64,000 nt of DNA from Planctomycetota bacterium (GCA_016191165.1 JACPPF010000039.1:1-64000); one strand, 5' to 3'. Shown: positions 17,463 through 27,380, counted from the first letter of the stretch. A program made the numbers and translations. The notes: generated from the sequence alone by a model not told the origin.

Positions 17463-17909
17463 TCACACGGAGGAAGGTTCCAAGATGGTGACGGAAAAGC
17501 CCCTGAAATCCTGGGTATTAAAGGTAAGAATCCGCGCGATCCCATGGGTCTGCATGGCTGCGATGAGTCGGGCATCGTGAGATTTGAGACCGTGTATACT
17601 ATTCGCCAGGACCAGGGCGAGCCAATGGTCAACCAAATCGGCACGGTCGGGGAGAAGCGTAAATCGTCGTTGGAAGTAATACACCCATTGGCTCGCCTGT
17701 CGCGGGCTCATGCCCAGCCCGTTTTGACCAGCCGGAGGGGGACCGGATTTCCGCGTGGCCACCGCCCAAAATTCGTAAAGGTTTTGCGGAACAATCACAA
17801 GGCGTTCCTTTCGCGCCAACAAGGTATGAACGGACTGCCGACTGATAGCACAATTGGGGTCGGTCGAGTCCGTCATGCGCCCAAGGACGTTGGTGTCCAG
17901 CAGAATCAT
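17463..17909 (-). CDS. PIN-domain (VapC-like) toxin
   Basis: MILLDTNVLGRMTDSTDP start, VPQNLYEFWAVATRKSG, GLKSHDARLIAAMQTHGIARILTFNTQDF; overlaps the upstream antitoxin by 4 nt. Confidence 0.85.
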   Translation of the reverse strand: MILLDTNVLGRMTDSTDPNCAISRQSVHTLLARKERLVIVPQNLYEFWAVATRKSGPPPAGQNGLGMSPRQASQWVYYFQRRFTLLPDRADLVDHWLALVLANSIHGLKSHDARLIAAMQTHGIARILTFNTQDFRGFSVTILEPSSV

Positions 17910-18130
17910 TTCCCCTCCGTGGGCATGTAAATCGACTCCCGCGAATAATCCGCACCGCCCGCCTGCGCCACATAAGGCTCCATTTCAGCGAAGAGGTCCG
18001 CGATGGACGGCGGCAAGGTACCGTCCGCCGGCTCTTCGATAAACACGATCACCTCGCGTATATTCCCTTCCATCCGAGCCACCCTTGCCGCGATCTCGCT
18101 TTTGGAGCCCGTGAGAACGTGTGCCTTCAT
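17906..18130 (-). CDS. Putative antitoxin partner of the PIN toxin
   Basis: 74-aa ORF MKAHVLTGSKSEIAARVARMEGNIREVIVFIEEPADG; ATGA overlap with toxin. Confidence 0.7.
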   Translation of the reverse strand: MKAHVLTGSKSEIAARVARMEGNIREVIVFIEEPADGTLPPSIADLFAEMEPYVAQAGGADYSRESIYMPTEGK

Positions 18131-18184
18131 TTCGCACCTCCCTTTCCGCGCGCCACCGGTAAAGTGGCGGATATTTCAACACAG

Positions 18185-18550
18185 TCATTTTAGGGGCCTG
18201 GCATGCAAGCGCTTCAGGTTCCGTGTCACCGGATCCACGACAACGCCCGTGTTTTCGAGGGCCACGACGCCAAGAATCGGTTCGGTGTTCAGCGGTCCGA
18301 AGATTACCTGAGTGACGGTCTCATCTCCGAAAAACGCAACGCGAGCGAAACCATATTCGTACTCGATTGGCTGTCCGTTCGCGAGTTCGTAGACTCTTTT
18401 TCCCTCGGGTTTAATGCCAGCCGCCAGCAACTTGTCGCTGGGCGCCATGCAATCAATCGAGCCTGTGTCCACCAGGAACTCGGCCTCGAAAGCGGTCGGC
18501 GATGTACCCGCGAGGTTGGAGATTCGTGCGGTAACGTGTGTGATTCCCAT
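18185..18550 (-). CDS. Small retropepsin-like (clan AA) aspartic protease
   Basis: FEAEFLVDTGSIDCMAPSDKLLAAGI (DTG active-site motif), ILGVVALENTGVVVDPVTRNLKRL. Confidence 0.75.
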   Translation of the reverse strand: MGITHVTARISNLAGTSPTAFEAEFLVDTGSIDCMAPSDKLLAAGIKPEGKRVYELANGQPIEYEYGFARVAFFGDETVTQVIFGPLNTEPILGVVALENTGVVVDPVTRNLKRLHARPLK

Positions 18551-18631
18551 GCTCCACTCCGAAAAAATGCGGCAAGGATACACGAGAATTATACGTGTGC
18601 CACCGGCAAAAAGGATGCTCATTTGCACGCG

Positions 18632-19309
18632 TCATTCCCTACCCTCCTCGCGACACGGCCTCACGTCGTCTGGGATCGAGTCGGGCTTGAGGGATTGCCA
18701 GGTCACGTCGAAGACGCCGCGATAGCCGAATAGCGGGCCCCAGAAACGATTGGTGACGTTAACTTCGATGCGGAATTTCCCGAGTGCGTCGTCGTACCAT
18801 TCGGTCACATCCGCGACTCCCGAGAAAAATTGCGGAAACCGGAAGGCGATGGGACCTTCGTAAAAGCGCTGCTCGCCGGAACGCAGCCGCAGGCCGCCTC
18901 GTTCGTCCACCGTGAGGTCGATGTCCACGGCCAGGTGTTGGTGCGTGCCGAGGTAATCGACAATCTTGCCGCGCCTCGGACTGTGGATCATGTAGGCGTC
19001 AAACCGGCGCGGCCGTGCGGTTTGAAAGCTGCGAATCCATGTCACAGTCTCGCGGCCAAACCGATCCTGATAGGCGTAGTTCCGGATCGTGAACGGAACG
19101 TTCGTACCGGTTTCCGGAAACAGGACGCGTCGCCAGGTTCCCAGGTAGAGGAAGGGCAGCGTGTAAAACCGCCCGTGCCAGATTTCCGCCATGACGCCGG
19201 TTCCAACCGAGGCGATTCCGTCCGCGCTGCTGAAGCCGAAGCGTTTCTGGATTTGCGGATGAAGCCGATTGAAGGCCGGCCCGAGGATTTTTTGATAGAT
19301 GGATTTCAT
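18632..19309 (-). CDS. DUF4166-like protein
   Basis: YQKILGPAFNRLHPQIQKRFG...; WIRSFQTARPRRFDAYMIHSPRRGKIVDYLGTHQHLAVDIDLTVDERGGLRLRSGEQRFY. Confidence 0.7.
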   Translation of the reverse strand: MKSIYQKILGPAFNRLHPQIQKRFGFSSADGIASVGTGVMAEIWHGRFYTLPFLYLGTWRRVLFPETGTNVPFTIRNYAYQDRFGRETVTWIRSFQTARPRRFDAYMIHSPRRGKIVDYLGTHQHLAVDIDLTVDERGGLRLRSGEQRFYEGPIAFRFPQFFSGVADVTEWYDDALGKFRIEVNVTNRFWGPLFGYRGVFDVTWQSLKPDSIPDDVRPCREEGRE

Positions 19310-19331
19310 AATGCCTCACATGGAAAAGAAT

Positions 19332-19440
19332 TTCTCGCAAAGTCGCCAAGGACGCGAAGGGCGATCGCGTCAAGGATCATGGATTCGACGTACACTTCTT
19401 TTCCGTGACCTCCTTTGCGTCCTCTGCGCCTTTGCGAGAA
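19332..19440. repeat. Inverted repeat TTCTCGCAAAG.CGC..AGGACGC.AAGG
   Basis: Left arm ttctcgcaaagtcgccaaggacgcgaagg; right arm cctcctttgcgtcctctgcgcctttgcgagaa. Confidence 0.8.
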
Positions 19441-20345
19441 ACACCCCGCTTAGCCGGCGTGCGCCGGCATCGGTTCGGCGAAGGTAAGTCGCGACTGGCG
19501 TTCCAGCCGATGAGGGCGAGCGTCGCCATCAGGACGTTCAGGCTGACCGGATTGAATGCAGCCGACAAGAAACGTGGCGAGTTGAGAGCCACATCCGCCG
19601 TTGCCAGGCCCACCAGCAGAAGGGTCAGCACAAAATGCCAGCGTTGACGAAAACAGCACAGCATGGCGATGCCGAAGAAAACTTCGCTCCACCCGAGCGC
19701 TTGCAGCGCCAGCGAGGCCAGCCTGTCTGAGATGCCTGCCTCCTGAATCAAGGCAAGCTCATCGACATGCGCGGCGAGCAACTTGGGAACGATGCCTTGA
19801 TAGAGCCAAACGCAAGCCAGGCCGGCCCGGGCGATTGCGTGGGTCAGGCTGCGTTGCAGAGAGAGCGCGGGGTCGATGCCTTTCTCGATCCAGAGCCGCA
19901 AGCGATCGAAACTCCACGCGGTCGCCCAGCCCAGCAGCGGTCGGAAGACGAGCGCATCGAACGCACGTCCCAGGACGCCGAAGCGAACGCGGTAGTCATA
20001 GTAGGTGATGAAAAGAACGCCGTCGTCGGTGGGAACGTAGCGCCAGTAGCCGGCGCCCTGGCGAATGAGCGAGTGCGCGTCGTCCGAGTAGAACTTGAGT
20101 GCGGACGTTTGTTCACCGGTATCGGCGTCATGCCGGCCGACCGTTTCGCCGGTGCCTCGCACGGCAAGCCCGAACCCGATCCGCGTGGCATAAAGGAATC
20201 GCTGCGGTTCGTCCTCGTCGGGGCGGGGTAGATACTCGATGTCGGTGAAGCGCAGATCCCAGCGAGCATGCAGGTCCGGCGTCTGCGTCCGGCGCACGAG
20301 TTCCGCTATCGTGCCGCGGATGCGAATTTCAACGTAGATGCCCAT
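19377..20345 (-). CDS. DoxX-like membrane protein with N-terminal SRPBCC-like region
   Basis: MGIYVEIRIRGTIAELVRRTQTPDLHARWDLRFTDIEYLPR..., then ...LIQEAGISDRLASLALQALGWSEVFFGIAMLCCFRQRWHFVLTLLLVGLATADV. Confidence 0.72.
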   Translation of the reverse strand: MGIYVEIRIRGTIAELVRRTQTPDLHARWDLRFTDIEYLPRPDEDEPQRFLYATRIGFGLAVRGTGETVGRHDADTGEQTSALKFYSDDAHSLIRQGAGYWRYVPTDDGVLFITYYDYRVRFGVLGRAFDALVFRPLLGWATAWSFDRLRLWIEKGIDPALSLQRSLTHAIARAGLACVWLYQGIVPKLLAAHVDELALIQEAGISDRLASLALQALGWSEVFFGIAMLCCFRQRWHFVLTLLLVGLATADVALNSPRFLSAAFNPVSLNVLMATLALIGWNASRDLPSPNRCRRTPAKRGVSRKGAEDAKEVTEKKCTSNP

Positions 20346-20486
20346 GCTTCCTCCAGATCAGTCCGGGGGCGTGGATGGGTAACCGCGAGAGGACACCGGT
20401 GTTAACAGGATAGGAGGGGCATGGCTGGGAGCGCAAACGAACAACGCACGGAAGCCCACATTCAAAGCAACAAGGTGCACACAACA

Positions 20487-21530
20487 TCAGCGGTCATGCG
20501 CGGGTATCTTGAACTGGTAAAGGTTCCCCCTGGCGTCGGCAGCCATCAAGAAGGTATTGCATGGTGAGAATTCGATGATGTCCCACCTCGCGGGGTGTAT
20601 GCCGGCAAACTGTTTCGCCTGCCCAGCTTTGAAGTCCCAAGCAACCAACCGTTGTTGCCATCTAAAAGCCACGAAACGCCCGTCTTTACTGACGCCATTG
20701 ATCCCAACGAGGCTATAAAGCAGTCGTCGCGACGGCTCAATCTTTTTCTTGGCAATATTCCCGAAAAAAAGGATTTGTGATTCCTCTTTCGAAATCGCAA
20801 CGAATCGGTTTCCGTCCGGAAGAAACGCCAACCCCGAATCCGCGTTTGCGTCCAGCTGAAACGCAAATAACACTTGCTCGGTTTGCAGATCGACGATCCG
20901 AATGAGGCCATTGCCGAAGAGAAGAGCGACACGCGTGTGATCCTGGGAAAAGGCCATCACGTTGAAAGGCTGTTTCCACACGCGGACGAGTTCCTTAGTG
21001 GATTTGATCGTTCTAATCTTCAGATAATAATGTGTCTCGTTAAAAGGCGCTGGCCGTGCGCCATAAAGAACAACCGTTTCGGATTTCACGTTGAAACCGA
21101 CGGGAATCTCTTCCGTCTTGGCGCCGCAAATGGTCTTTTTCATGCCGGAGGCAAGGTCGCATTCCACCACGCGCCATTGCGCAACGGGCAAACGGTCTAC
21201 CACGCGTTTCGGCAATTCGATAGGGAGCCGCAAGGCTTTTGGAGCGCGAACCGTGACGATGATTGACTTGCCCGATGGGGAAAAGGCCGCAAAGCCCGGA
21301 CGTTCGGAAAACGAAAACGTGCGTAACGTTTTCTTCGTTTGCAAATCCCAAACGTACACCTTCCGATTCGTGCCGACGGTCAAAAAACGTTTGCCGGGCG
21401 CTTCGAAGGAAATATCCAAAACGCAGCCGCCATCGTACACGTCCTTGGCGAATAGGTCTTGAGCGCCGACCATTGACGCCGTGGCCGTGAATAGACACAC
21501 CAAAGCGACCCAACCAAGAACAAATCGCAT
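20487..21530 (-). CDS. Exported WD40/beta-propeller-like protein
   Basis: Signal peptide MRFVLGWVALVCLFTATASMVGAQ; repeated VYVWDLQTKKTLRTFSF, IRIVDLQTEQVLFAFQL, LVAWDFKAGQAKQF. Confidence 0.75.
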   Translation of the reverse strand: MRFVLGWVALVCLFTATASMVGAQDLFAKDVYDGGCVLDISFEAPGKRFLTVGTNRKVYVWDLQTKKTLRTFSFSERPGFAAFSPSGKSIIVTVRAPKALRLPIELPKRVVDRLPVAQWRVVECDLASGMKKTICGAKTEEIPVGFNVKSETVVLYGARPAPFNETHYYLKIRTIKSTKELVRVWKQPFNVMAFSQDHTRVALLFGNGLIRIVDLQTEQVLFAFQLDANADSGLAFLPDGNRFVAISKEESQILFFGNIAKKKIEPSRRLLYSLVGINGVSKDGRFVAFRWQQRLVAWDFKAGQAKQFAGIHPARWDIIEFSPCNTFLMAADARGNLYQFKIPAHDR

Positions 21531-21584
21531 GTCAGGACCCTCAAAAGCCGGTTGCCTTGAATCAGCCTTTACGGCCCATTTTTT

Positions 21585-24398
21585 TCAAATGCCGACGATG
21601 ACCTTGCCTTCGGTGTCGTAACTGACTGTCCAGGGGAAATTGTTGCCGTTCCCGATCACCAGATCAAAAGTTCCCTGGCGTTGCCCAAAGTACTCAAGGA
21701 TATCAAAAGCGTCGCCTGGCAACGGTAAAAAACCACCAGACAATGCAACGCTCAACGTGCCTGCCAGGGTGACGTTTCCAGTCACGGTGAGGGTATCGTA
21801 CTCGCCGCTTTGAGTACCCGCGAGGGAAACCACCAATGTCCCCGTCGATCCTTGAGTGTAGTTCCCCGCGATCAAGAGGGCACCCATCTCCCCGGCCCCC
21901 CCCGTAGGGGCCAAGGATGCCTGGTTTTCGACGTTGCCAACAATAGCCCCTCGGCCCTGAATCAAGCCATAATTCGTTACCGCAGCGATCAAGGTCCCGT
22001 CAAGGCCACAGCAACTAACGCCCAGCGTCAGCGTTCCGCCCCCAATGGTCAATGACGAAGCGGACATCGTCCCGGCGATGAAGGTATCGCCGAAGGTTTG
22101 AATCACAGTTTTCTTGAAGTCGAGATTGCCACCCAAACCGGCCGTGGTAGTGCCGCCGTTGAAAAAGTAATCTTCCTCCATTTGAAAATCACCGACTCCC
22201 GCGTCCAGCGTTCCCCCCAAATTGAAAATCGGAATCCAAATGACGTTTTGCCCACCGCTGATTTTTCGGAACACTCCCGCGTTTTCGATTTCAAGTCGCG
22301 GAGTGGGTGCACCGAGAGGTGAAATGTCCAAGATTTGCTGCGCTGTCAAAACGTTGAAATCTCCTTGACCCCACATGCCATTTGTTTTAATTTTGGCGTC
22401 GTTAGCGAGGCGAATCGGGACAGGGGCCGTCCAGTTGACGGTTCCATAATTGACCACCGTTGCATTATTTACGTCCAAGGCTCCCGTGATATTCATGGTG
22501 CCTCCCGCTGCCACGTTAATCGAGGCGCCATTACTCACAAAGCCGCTTTCCCATTCGCAGTTTGCTACGTTGAGCACGCCAGGCCCGGCAATAGTTCCGC
22601 TGCCCATTGTGAAATTGGCAATGTAAATCTCCGCGTTGGCGTTTAGCGAGATGCGGCCGCCTCCGCCGCCATCGCTATAAATCACGCGGCCGCTGCCTGT
22701 GATCGTGGAATTTGCAGCAAACGAATAAATCGGGGCCGGAAGAACCCCGTTATTATCTAGCGCTAGAATCGCTTGCGAATCGACAAATAACACACCCCCT
22801 GGTGCGACCGTCACGGAACGCGCCAATCTCAATTGGCCTTCGAGCACGGTCACGTTTCCCTGCTGGTCCATCACGATATCTACAACAGCTTGACCGGACA
22901 CCACGCCGAGGTCGCCTGAATTGACCAATGTGGCGGGTTGTTGGGGGTCGTTCAGTCCGTCACGGATCCTAGCCTGATCCTTCAATTGAATCCATCCGGT
23001 ATTGTTAAGATTGGTGCGTACGATGGTAAGCGTTCGTCCAAATTGGATTGCCATCCCGCCACGATTCTCGATAGCGCGGTCATCCGAACGGACGGAGCCG
23101 TCAATCGTTACCATTGCGTCAACGTCGAAAACCGTGGTTCCATTACCCTCCATTTGTCCTGCGGTCCAGACAAGACTGTGGAGTATTCGCAGTTCTCCAA
23201 ATCCCGCAATGGTTCCCCCTGCTCGCAGTTCGATACGCTTAGCAAAAGCCACCTGATTGACCGGCACTTCCAGACGCGCATCTCCGCCGTTTCCGACCAC
23301 AAACCGCCCCGCTTGGTTGGCTCCTGGCTGTTGGATTTTTTCCGCTACGAATAAGCCGTTGTCTAACACAACTTCTGCATTCGGTGCGATTTCCAAATCA
23401 ACGTTAAACCAACCGCCACCACGCAATTCAATCGAACCGGCGTTAATAAAGGCGGCGCCCGTCAAATTCAGACCGGGCTCAATAGCCACCGGCATCCCCG
23501 CCATCCCGCCGACCGAGTTGATCGTCCCATAGTTGTTGATGGTCGAAAGCCCATCCTGGTAGGTGTCGCGCCAGGTTCCGTAGCTGACGGAGATATTGAA
23601 CTCGCCAAGCGCGCCGACGTTGATCGTACTGGCTTCATTGCCGACGTCGCCCTGGGTCCAATTGGCGATGCCGTCGATGTTGACGGTCCAGCCCTGAATG
23701 TTGTTGTTAAAGCCGGAGATGTTGAGGGTGGCGGTGTCGGCAATGTTGAGGGTGCCGGGATAGGAATTGCTGGAGAGGTTGCCGCCCTGCCAGTTCATCG
23801 TGCCGGTGATGGTGAGCGCGCCGGGGCCTTGCAGGTCGCCGCCGGTCATGGTGAGGTTTTCGATGGTTGCCGTGCCTTCGACAGTGACGCTGCCCATGCC
23901 GAAGGAAACGAGGCCCGCGCCGGTGATGGCCGCGCCGTCGCCCAGGATGGAATTGCCGTTCATCAGCGTCAGCTGGCTACCGGTGTCCAGGTTGATGTCG
24001 CCGCGGACGTCCATGCCGCCCGACGGCCAAAGGGAGGCGTTCGCATTCGCGGTCAACGTCCCGGCCACCTTCATCTGGCCGGAGATATTGGCGTTCTGAT
24101 CGATTGTCAAGGAATTGTTGACGACCAAGTTGACCGAGGTCATCATCGAAATGGAGCGCGCAGCCCCCGCCTGGTTGACAAGAATATCGGCGCTGGCTTG
24201 ATTGATGCTCACATCATCGGCAATCGTCGGCAAGACGTTTTGGTCCCAGTTGCCCGGCGTGTCCCAGAGATTGTCCCCGGCCGTTCCGGTCCAGTTAAAA
24301 AATGCAGGCGTGGTGCGATCTTCGAGGGTCTCAACGAAAAGAGGTCGGCGTTTAACGAACGGTGAACGCTGCCCCCCCCATTGTGTACATAAGTTCAC
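21585..24398 (-). CDS. Large exported beta-helix/autotransporter-like repeat protein
   Basis: N-terminal RRPLFVETLEDRTTPAFFNWTG motif; many G/N/T-rich beta repeats (TNTIxG, VNYGTVNW, NVTLAGTLSVALSGGFLPLPGDAFDILEY). Confidence 0.8.
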   Translation of the reverse strand: MNLCTQWGGQRSPFVKRRPLFVETLEDRTTPAFFNWTGTAGDNLWDTPGNWDQNVLPTIADDVSINQASADILVNQAGAARSISMMTSVNLVVNNSLTIDQNANISGQMKVAGTLTANANASLWPSGGMDVRGDINLDTGSQLTLMNGNSILGDGAAITGAGLVSFGMGSVTVEGTATIENLTMTGGDLQGPGALTITGTMNWQGGNLSSNSYPGTLNIADTATLNISGFNNNIQGWTVNIDGIANWTQGDVGNEASTINVGALGEFNISVSYGTWRDTYQDGLSTINNYGTINSVGGMAGMPVAIEPGLNLTGAAFINAGSIELRGGGWFNVDLEIAPNAEVVLDNGLFVAEKIQQPGANQAGRFVVGNGGDARLEVPVNQVAFAKRIELRAGGTIAGFGELRILHSLVWTAGQMEGNGTTVFDVDAMVTIDGSVRSDDRAIENRGGMAIQFGRTLTIVRTNLNNTGWIQLKDQARIRDGLNDPQQPATLVNSGDLGVVSGQAVVDIVMDQQGNVTVLEGQLRLARSVTVAPGGVLFVDSQAILALDNNGVLPAPIYSFAANSTITGSGRVIYSDGGGGGRISLNANAEIYIANFTMGSGTIAGPGVLNVANCEWESGFVSNGASINVAAGGTMNITGALDVNNATVVNYGTVNWTAPVPIRLANDAKIKTNGMWGQGDFNVLTAQQILDISPLGAPTPRLEIENAGVFRKISGGQNVIWIPIFNLGGTLDAGVGDFQMEEDYFFNGGTTTAGLGGNLDFKKTVIQTFGDTFIAGTMSASSLTIGGGTLTLGVSCCGLDGTLIAAVTNYGLIQGRGAIVGNVENQASLAPTGGAGEMGALLIAGNYTQGSTGTLVVSLAGTQSGEYDTLTVTGNVTLAGTLSVALSGGFLPLPGDAFDILEYFGQRQGTFDLVIGNGNNFPWTVSYDTEGKVIVGI

Positions 24399-24858
24399 TC
24401 AGCCAGGTTTTCCAGTTGAACAGGGTGCGATTCCTTCGGCTCCCGGAATTGTGAAGGGAACGTAACTTATTTCGCAAATAATAACAGACCGGCTTTTCGG
24501 GCGTCAAGCAAAAACCCCCAGGTTTTTTCGCGCGGTATGGACTAGAACGGCCCTTGCGTGGATTGACAAGGCTGAAACAGCGGAATCAATTTGGTGCGCG
24601 ATTTTTCATGAACGGGCGCTTCACTTTACCCCCTACTGTGCAACAGCGGGATAGCCCACGCCAAGCGGCCAACGACTTTGAAACCTACCTGCGCAAGTCG
24701 CACCGAAGTTGGCGTTCCTGTCAAAGGTCGGTCCGTTCGCCAACCGGTTGGAAAAAGTTTCACGAAAACAAGTATTTTTGTCTAGCGTTGCGGCCGGCGG
24801 AAGGATAACATCAGGTTATTGGGGAAAAACCCTTTCCGCCTTAACAGGAGCCCCGAAC

Positions 24859-26037
24859 ATGGCGCGTAAATTTTTCGCAGCTTTCGCTTTCCTGGCACTA
24901 TTTGCCTTCTCCGTCGGGGCTCAGGACGACTTGAAGGATTTCGCGGCCAAGCAGCGCATCGCCGCGCAAAAACTCAAGGTGGAGGTGCGCGACGCGCTGG
25001 ATAACGCTCGCCGGCTGCAAAAGACCGACGCGACCGAGGCACGCTTCATCCTGGAACGCATGATTCGCAGGGTGCAGGCGGCCAGCGACCTGCTCACCGA
25101 GAGCGATCGCACGCCGCTGATTCGCAGCCTGCAAGCGCAGCTGGCCCAGGTCCACGCGGCCACGCGTGCCAAACGCATCATCGACGACCAGCGCCCGCCC
25201 TACCGCGATCCAGGCCGTCCGAGAACAACCAGGCCCGCCGCCGATCCCAACGATGGCCCGATCTCGGTCGCCAAGCGCTACATCGGCCCAGGCAAGGCGG
25301 CCCAGCAGACCTATGCCGACCTGATACGGCAGCGCGAGAGGAATCTCAACGCCATCAAACTGAGCATTGAAAAAGATCCACCGATCCCGACCGGCGACGT
25401 GCCGATCGCGTTTCCGTCGTACTGGAAGGAACTGACGAAGCGGGCCAAGGACCGCGTCAGCGCCAAGTTGACCGACAAGGAGAAGAAGGTTCTCAAGACG
25501 CTCAACTCGACGATCTCCGTCGAATACGAAGGGGACAAGTTCAAGACCGTCATTGGCGCCCTGCAAGACCGCACGGGCCTGAGCATCATCATCGACGAAG
25601 GCTCCTTGAAGGACGCCAATGCCGACTATGACGATCCGGTCAACTTCAAGGTGCAAAAGGTATCGGTTCGCACCGTCCTCAAGAAAATCCTCGGCGACAA
25701 GGGTTTGACTTACATCATCAAGGAAGGCGCGATTCAGGTAATGACGCCGAAGAAGGCCAGCGAATTCCTCGTCACCCGGACCTACCAGATCGATGATCTG
25801 ATCGCGCCCGATCCGCAGGTGCAGATGATGTTTGGCCCATTCGTGGCCCAGTTTCAAATGGCCCAGAACGCCCAGCAATTGATCAACCTGATCCAGATGA
25901 CGATTGAGCCGCAATACTGGCAGCCCAACGGCCCCGGCTCCATCACCTTCTTCTTCCCGACCCGCTCGCTCGTCATCCGCGCCAGCACCGAGATGCATTA
26001 TCAACTCGGCTCGCCGGGGTTGTTCGGCAATCGCTGA
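24859..26037 (+). CDS. Exported protein with STN/secretin N-domain-like region
   Basis: MARKFFAAFAFLALFAFSVGAQ signal peptide; SVEYEGDKFKTVIGALQDRTGLSIIIDEGSLK...VSVRTVLKKILGDKGLTYIIKEGAIQVMTP. Confidence 0.72.
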   Translation: MARKFFAAFAFLALFAFSVGAQDDLKDFAAKQRIAAQKLKVEVRDALDNARRLQKTDATEARFILERMIRRVQAASDLLTESDRTPLIRSLQAQLAQVHAATRAKRIIDDQRPPYRDPGRPRTTRPAADPNDGPISVAKRYIGPGKAAQQTYADLIRQRERNLNAIKLSIEKDPPIPTGDVPIAFPSYWKELTKRAKDRVSAKLTDKEKKVLKTLNSTISVEYEGDKFKTVIGALQDRTGLSIIIDEGSLKDANADYDDPVNFKVQKVSVRTVLKKILGDKGLTYIIKEGAIQVMTPKKASEFLVTRTYQIDDLIAPDPQVQMMFGPFVAQFQMAQNAQQLINLIQMTIEPQYWQPNGPGSITFFFPTRSLVIRASTEMHYQLGSPGLFGNR

Positions 26038-26060
26038 AAAAACAGTTTGCTCATACAATG

Positions 26061-26092
26061 AACCTCGGCTTCATCGCCGAGGTTTTTTTTTT
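26061..26092 (+). terminator. Rho-independent terminator
   Basis: aacctcggcttcatcgccgaggttttttttttc. Confidence 0.85.
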
Positions 26093-26106
26093 CATCGCCG
26101 CCGGTA

Positions 26107-26156
26107 GTTTAGCGCTCGCGCGACGCCTTGCGAGCGCTAAGCCGCAAGCGGCAAAC
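26107..26156. repeat. Family C palindrome (GTTTAGCGCTCGC..), copy 1
   Basis: gtttagcgctcgcgcgacgccttgcgagcgctaagccgcaagcggc. Confidence 0.8.
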
Positions 26157-26167
26157 GAGGTCCTGGC

Positions 26168-26497
26168 ATGTCTCTCTATTTCCCCACGAAAGATGATTGC
26201 GCTCACCACGCGATCTTCCCCGGCGTCAACATCATGACTTGCTCCACGGAGAAACTGATGCTTTCCTACGTTGATTTGCAGCCGCACGCCGTGGTCGCGG
26301 AACACAGCCACCCGCACGAACAGGTCGGCATCCTTCTGGCAGGAAAGGCCCTGTTCACCATCGGCGGGGAGGAGAAACTGTTGACCAGGGGAGACATGTG
26401 GCGCATTCCCGGCAACGTGAAGCACCGCGTCGTGGCTCTCGACGAGCCCGTGAAGGCCCTCGATATCTTCACACCGATCCGCGAGGACTATCGTTAA
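26168..26497 (+). CDS. Cupin-domain protein
   Basis: HAVVAEHSHPHEQVGILLAGKALFTIGGEEKLLTRGDMWRIPGNVKHRVVAL. Confidence 0.88.
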   Translation: MSLYFPTKDDCAHHAIFPGVNIMTCSTEKLMLSYVDLQPHAVVAEHSHPHEQVGILLAGKALFTIGGEEKLLTRGDMWRIPGNVKHRVVALDEPVKALDIFTPIREDYR

Positions 26498-26507
26498 TCC
26501 GGTCAGC

Positions 26508-26544
26508 GTTTAGCGCCCGCCCGGCGCCGTGCGGTCGTTCAACG
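26508..26544. repeat. Family C palindrome, copy 2
   Basis: gtttagcgcccgcccggcgccgtgcggtcgttcaac. Confidence 0.65.
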
Positions 26545-26559
26545 CCGAGGAAGTATTCC

Positions 26560-27369
26560 ATGAACCTCAACCTCCGCAACCAGACTGCCGTCATCGTCGG
26601 CGCCGCGCGTGGGATCGGCCATGCCATCGCTCGCGAGTTCGCGCATGAGGGCGCCGACGTCGCACTCGTCGATCGCGAAACCAGCGTCGGCGACGCCGCG
26701 ATGGACATCGCGCGCGAGTTCGGCGCCAAGGTCAGCGCCTTCGTGGGCGATGTCACGGATTTCAGCGCCATGAAGCAGGCGGCCGAGAGGTTCAAGACCG
26801 ACCGCGGGCGGATCGACCACCTGGTGTTCGCGGTGGCCATCGGCTCGGGCAAGTTCGGCTTCCCGTTCTGGAATCTGGAGCCGGGCGATTGGCCTGGCGT
26901 GCTGGCGGTGAACGTGCAAGGCGCGGTGAACGCGGTTCATGCGTTTGCACCGTATTTCATTGACGCCAGGGCCGGGTCGATGCTGCTGAGCGCTTCGGTC
27001 GCGGGGCAGATCGGTTCGCAGACCGATCCGCCTTATAGCGCGTCCAAGGCGGCCGTCATCAATTTCATGCAATGCGCCGCCAAGGACCTCGCGGCTTACA
27101 ACGTGCGCGTCAACGCCCTGTGCCCCGGCATGGTCAAGACTGAACTCAACCGCTCGATCTGGGCCGCCTGGAATGACATGCAACCCGAGAACGCGAAGCA
27201 AGCCTACGATGACTGGGCGGGCGAAAAAATCCGCAAAGTCGTGCCGCTGGGCCAATGGCAAACCCCCGAGGAGATGGCGGCGATGGCGGTGTATCTCGCG
27301 TCGCCTCATGCCAAAAGCATCACCGGGCAATGCGTCAACGTCGATGGCGGTTTCGTGATGCACTGGTGA
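26560..27369 (+). CDS. Short-chain dehydrogenase/reductase
   Basis: TAVIVGAARGIGHAIAREFA; PPYSASKAAVINFMQCAAKDLAAYNVRVNALCPGMV; ITGQCVNVDGG. Confidence 0.9.
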   Translation: MNLNLRNQTAVIVGAARGIGHAIAREFAHEGADVALVDRETSVGDAAMDIAREFGAKVSAFVGDVTDFSAMKQAAERFKTDRGRIDHLVFAVAIGSGKFGFPFWNLEPGDWPGVLAVNVQGAVNAVHAFAPYFIDARAGSMLLSASVAGQIGSQTDPPYSASKAAVINFMQCAAKDLAAYNVRVNALCPGMVKTELNRSIWAAWNDMQPENAKQAYDDWAGEKIRKVVPLGQWQTPEEMAAMAVYLASPHAKSITGQCVNVDGGFVMHW

Positions 27370-27380
27370 AATCAGTTGAC

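Noticed and set aside
24898-26058. 386-aa minus strand ORF opposite the STN-like gene
   Set aside because: Shadow ORF; the + strand gene has signal peptide, upstream aggag and downstream terminator.
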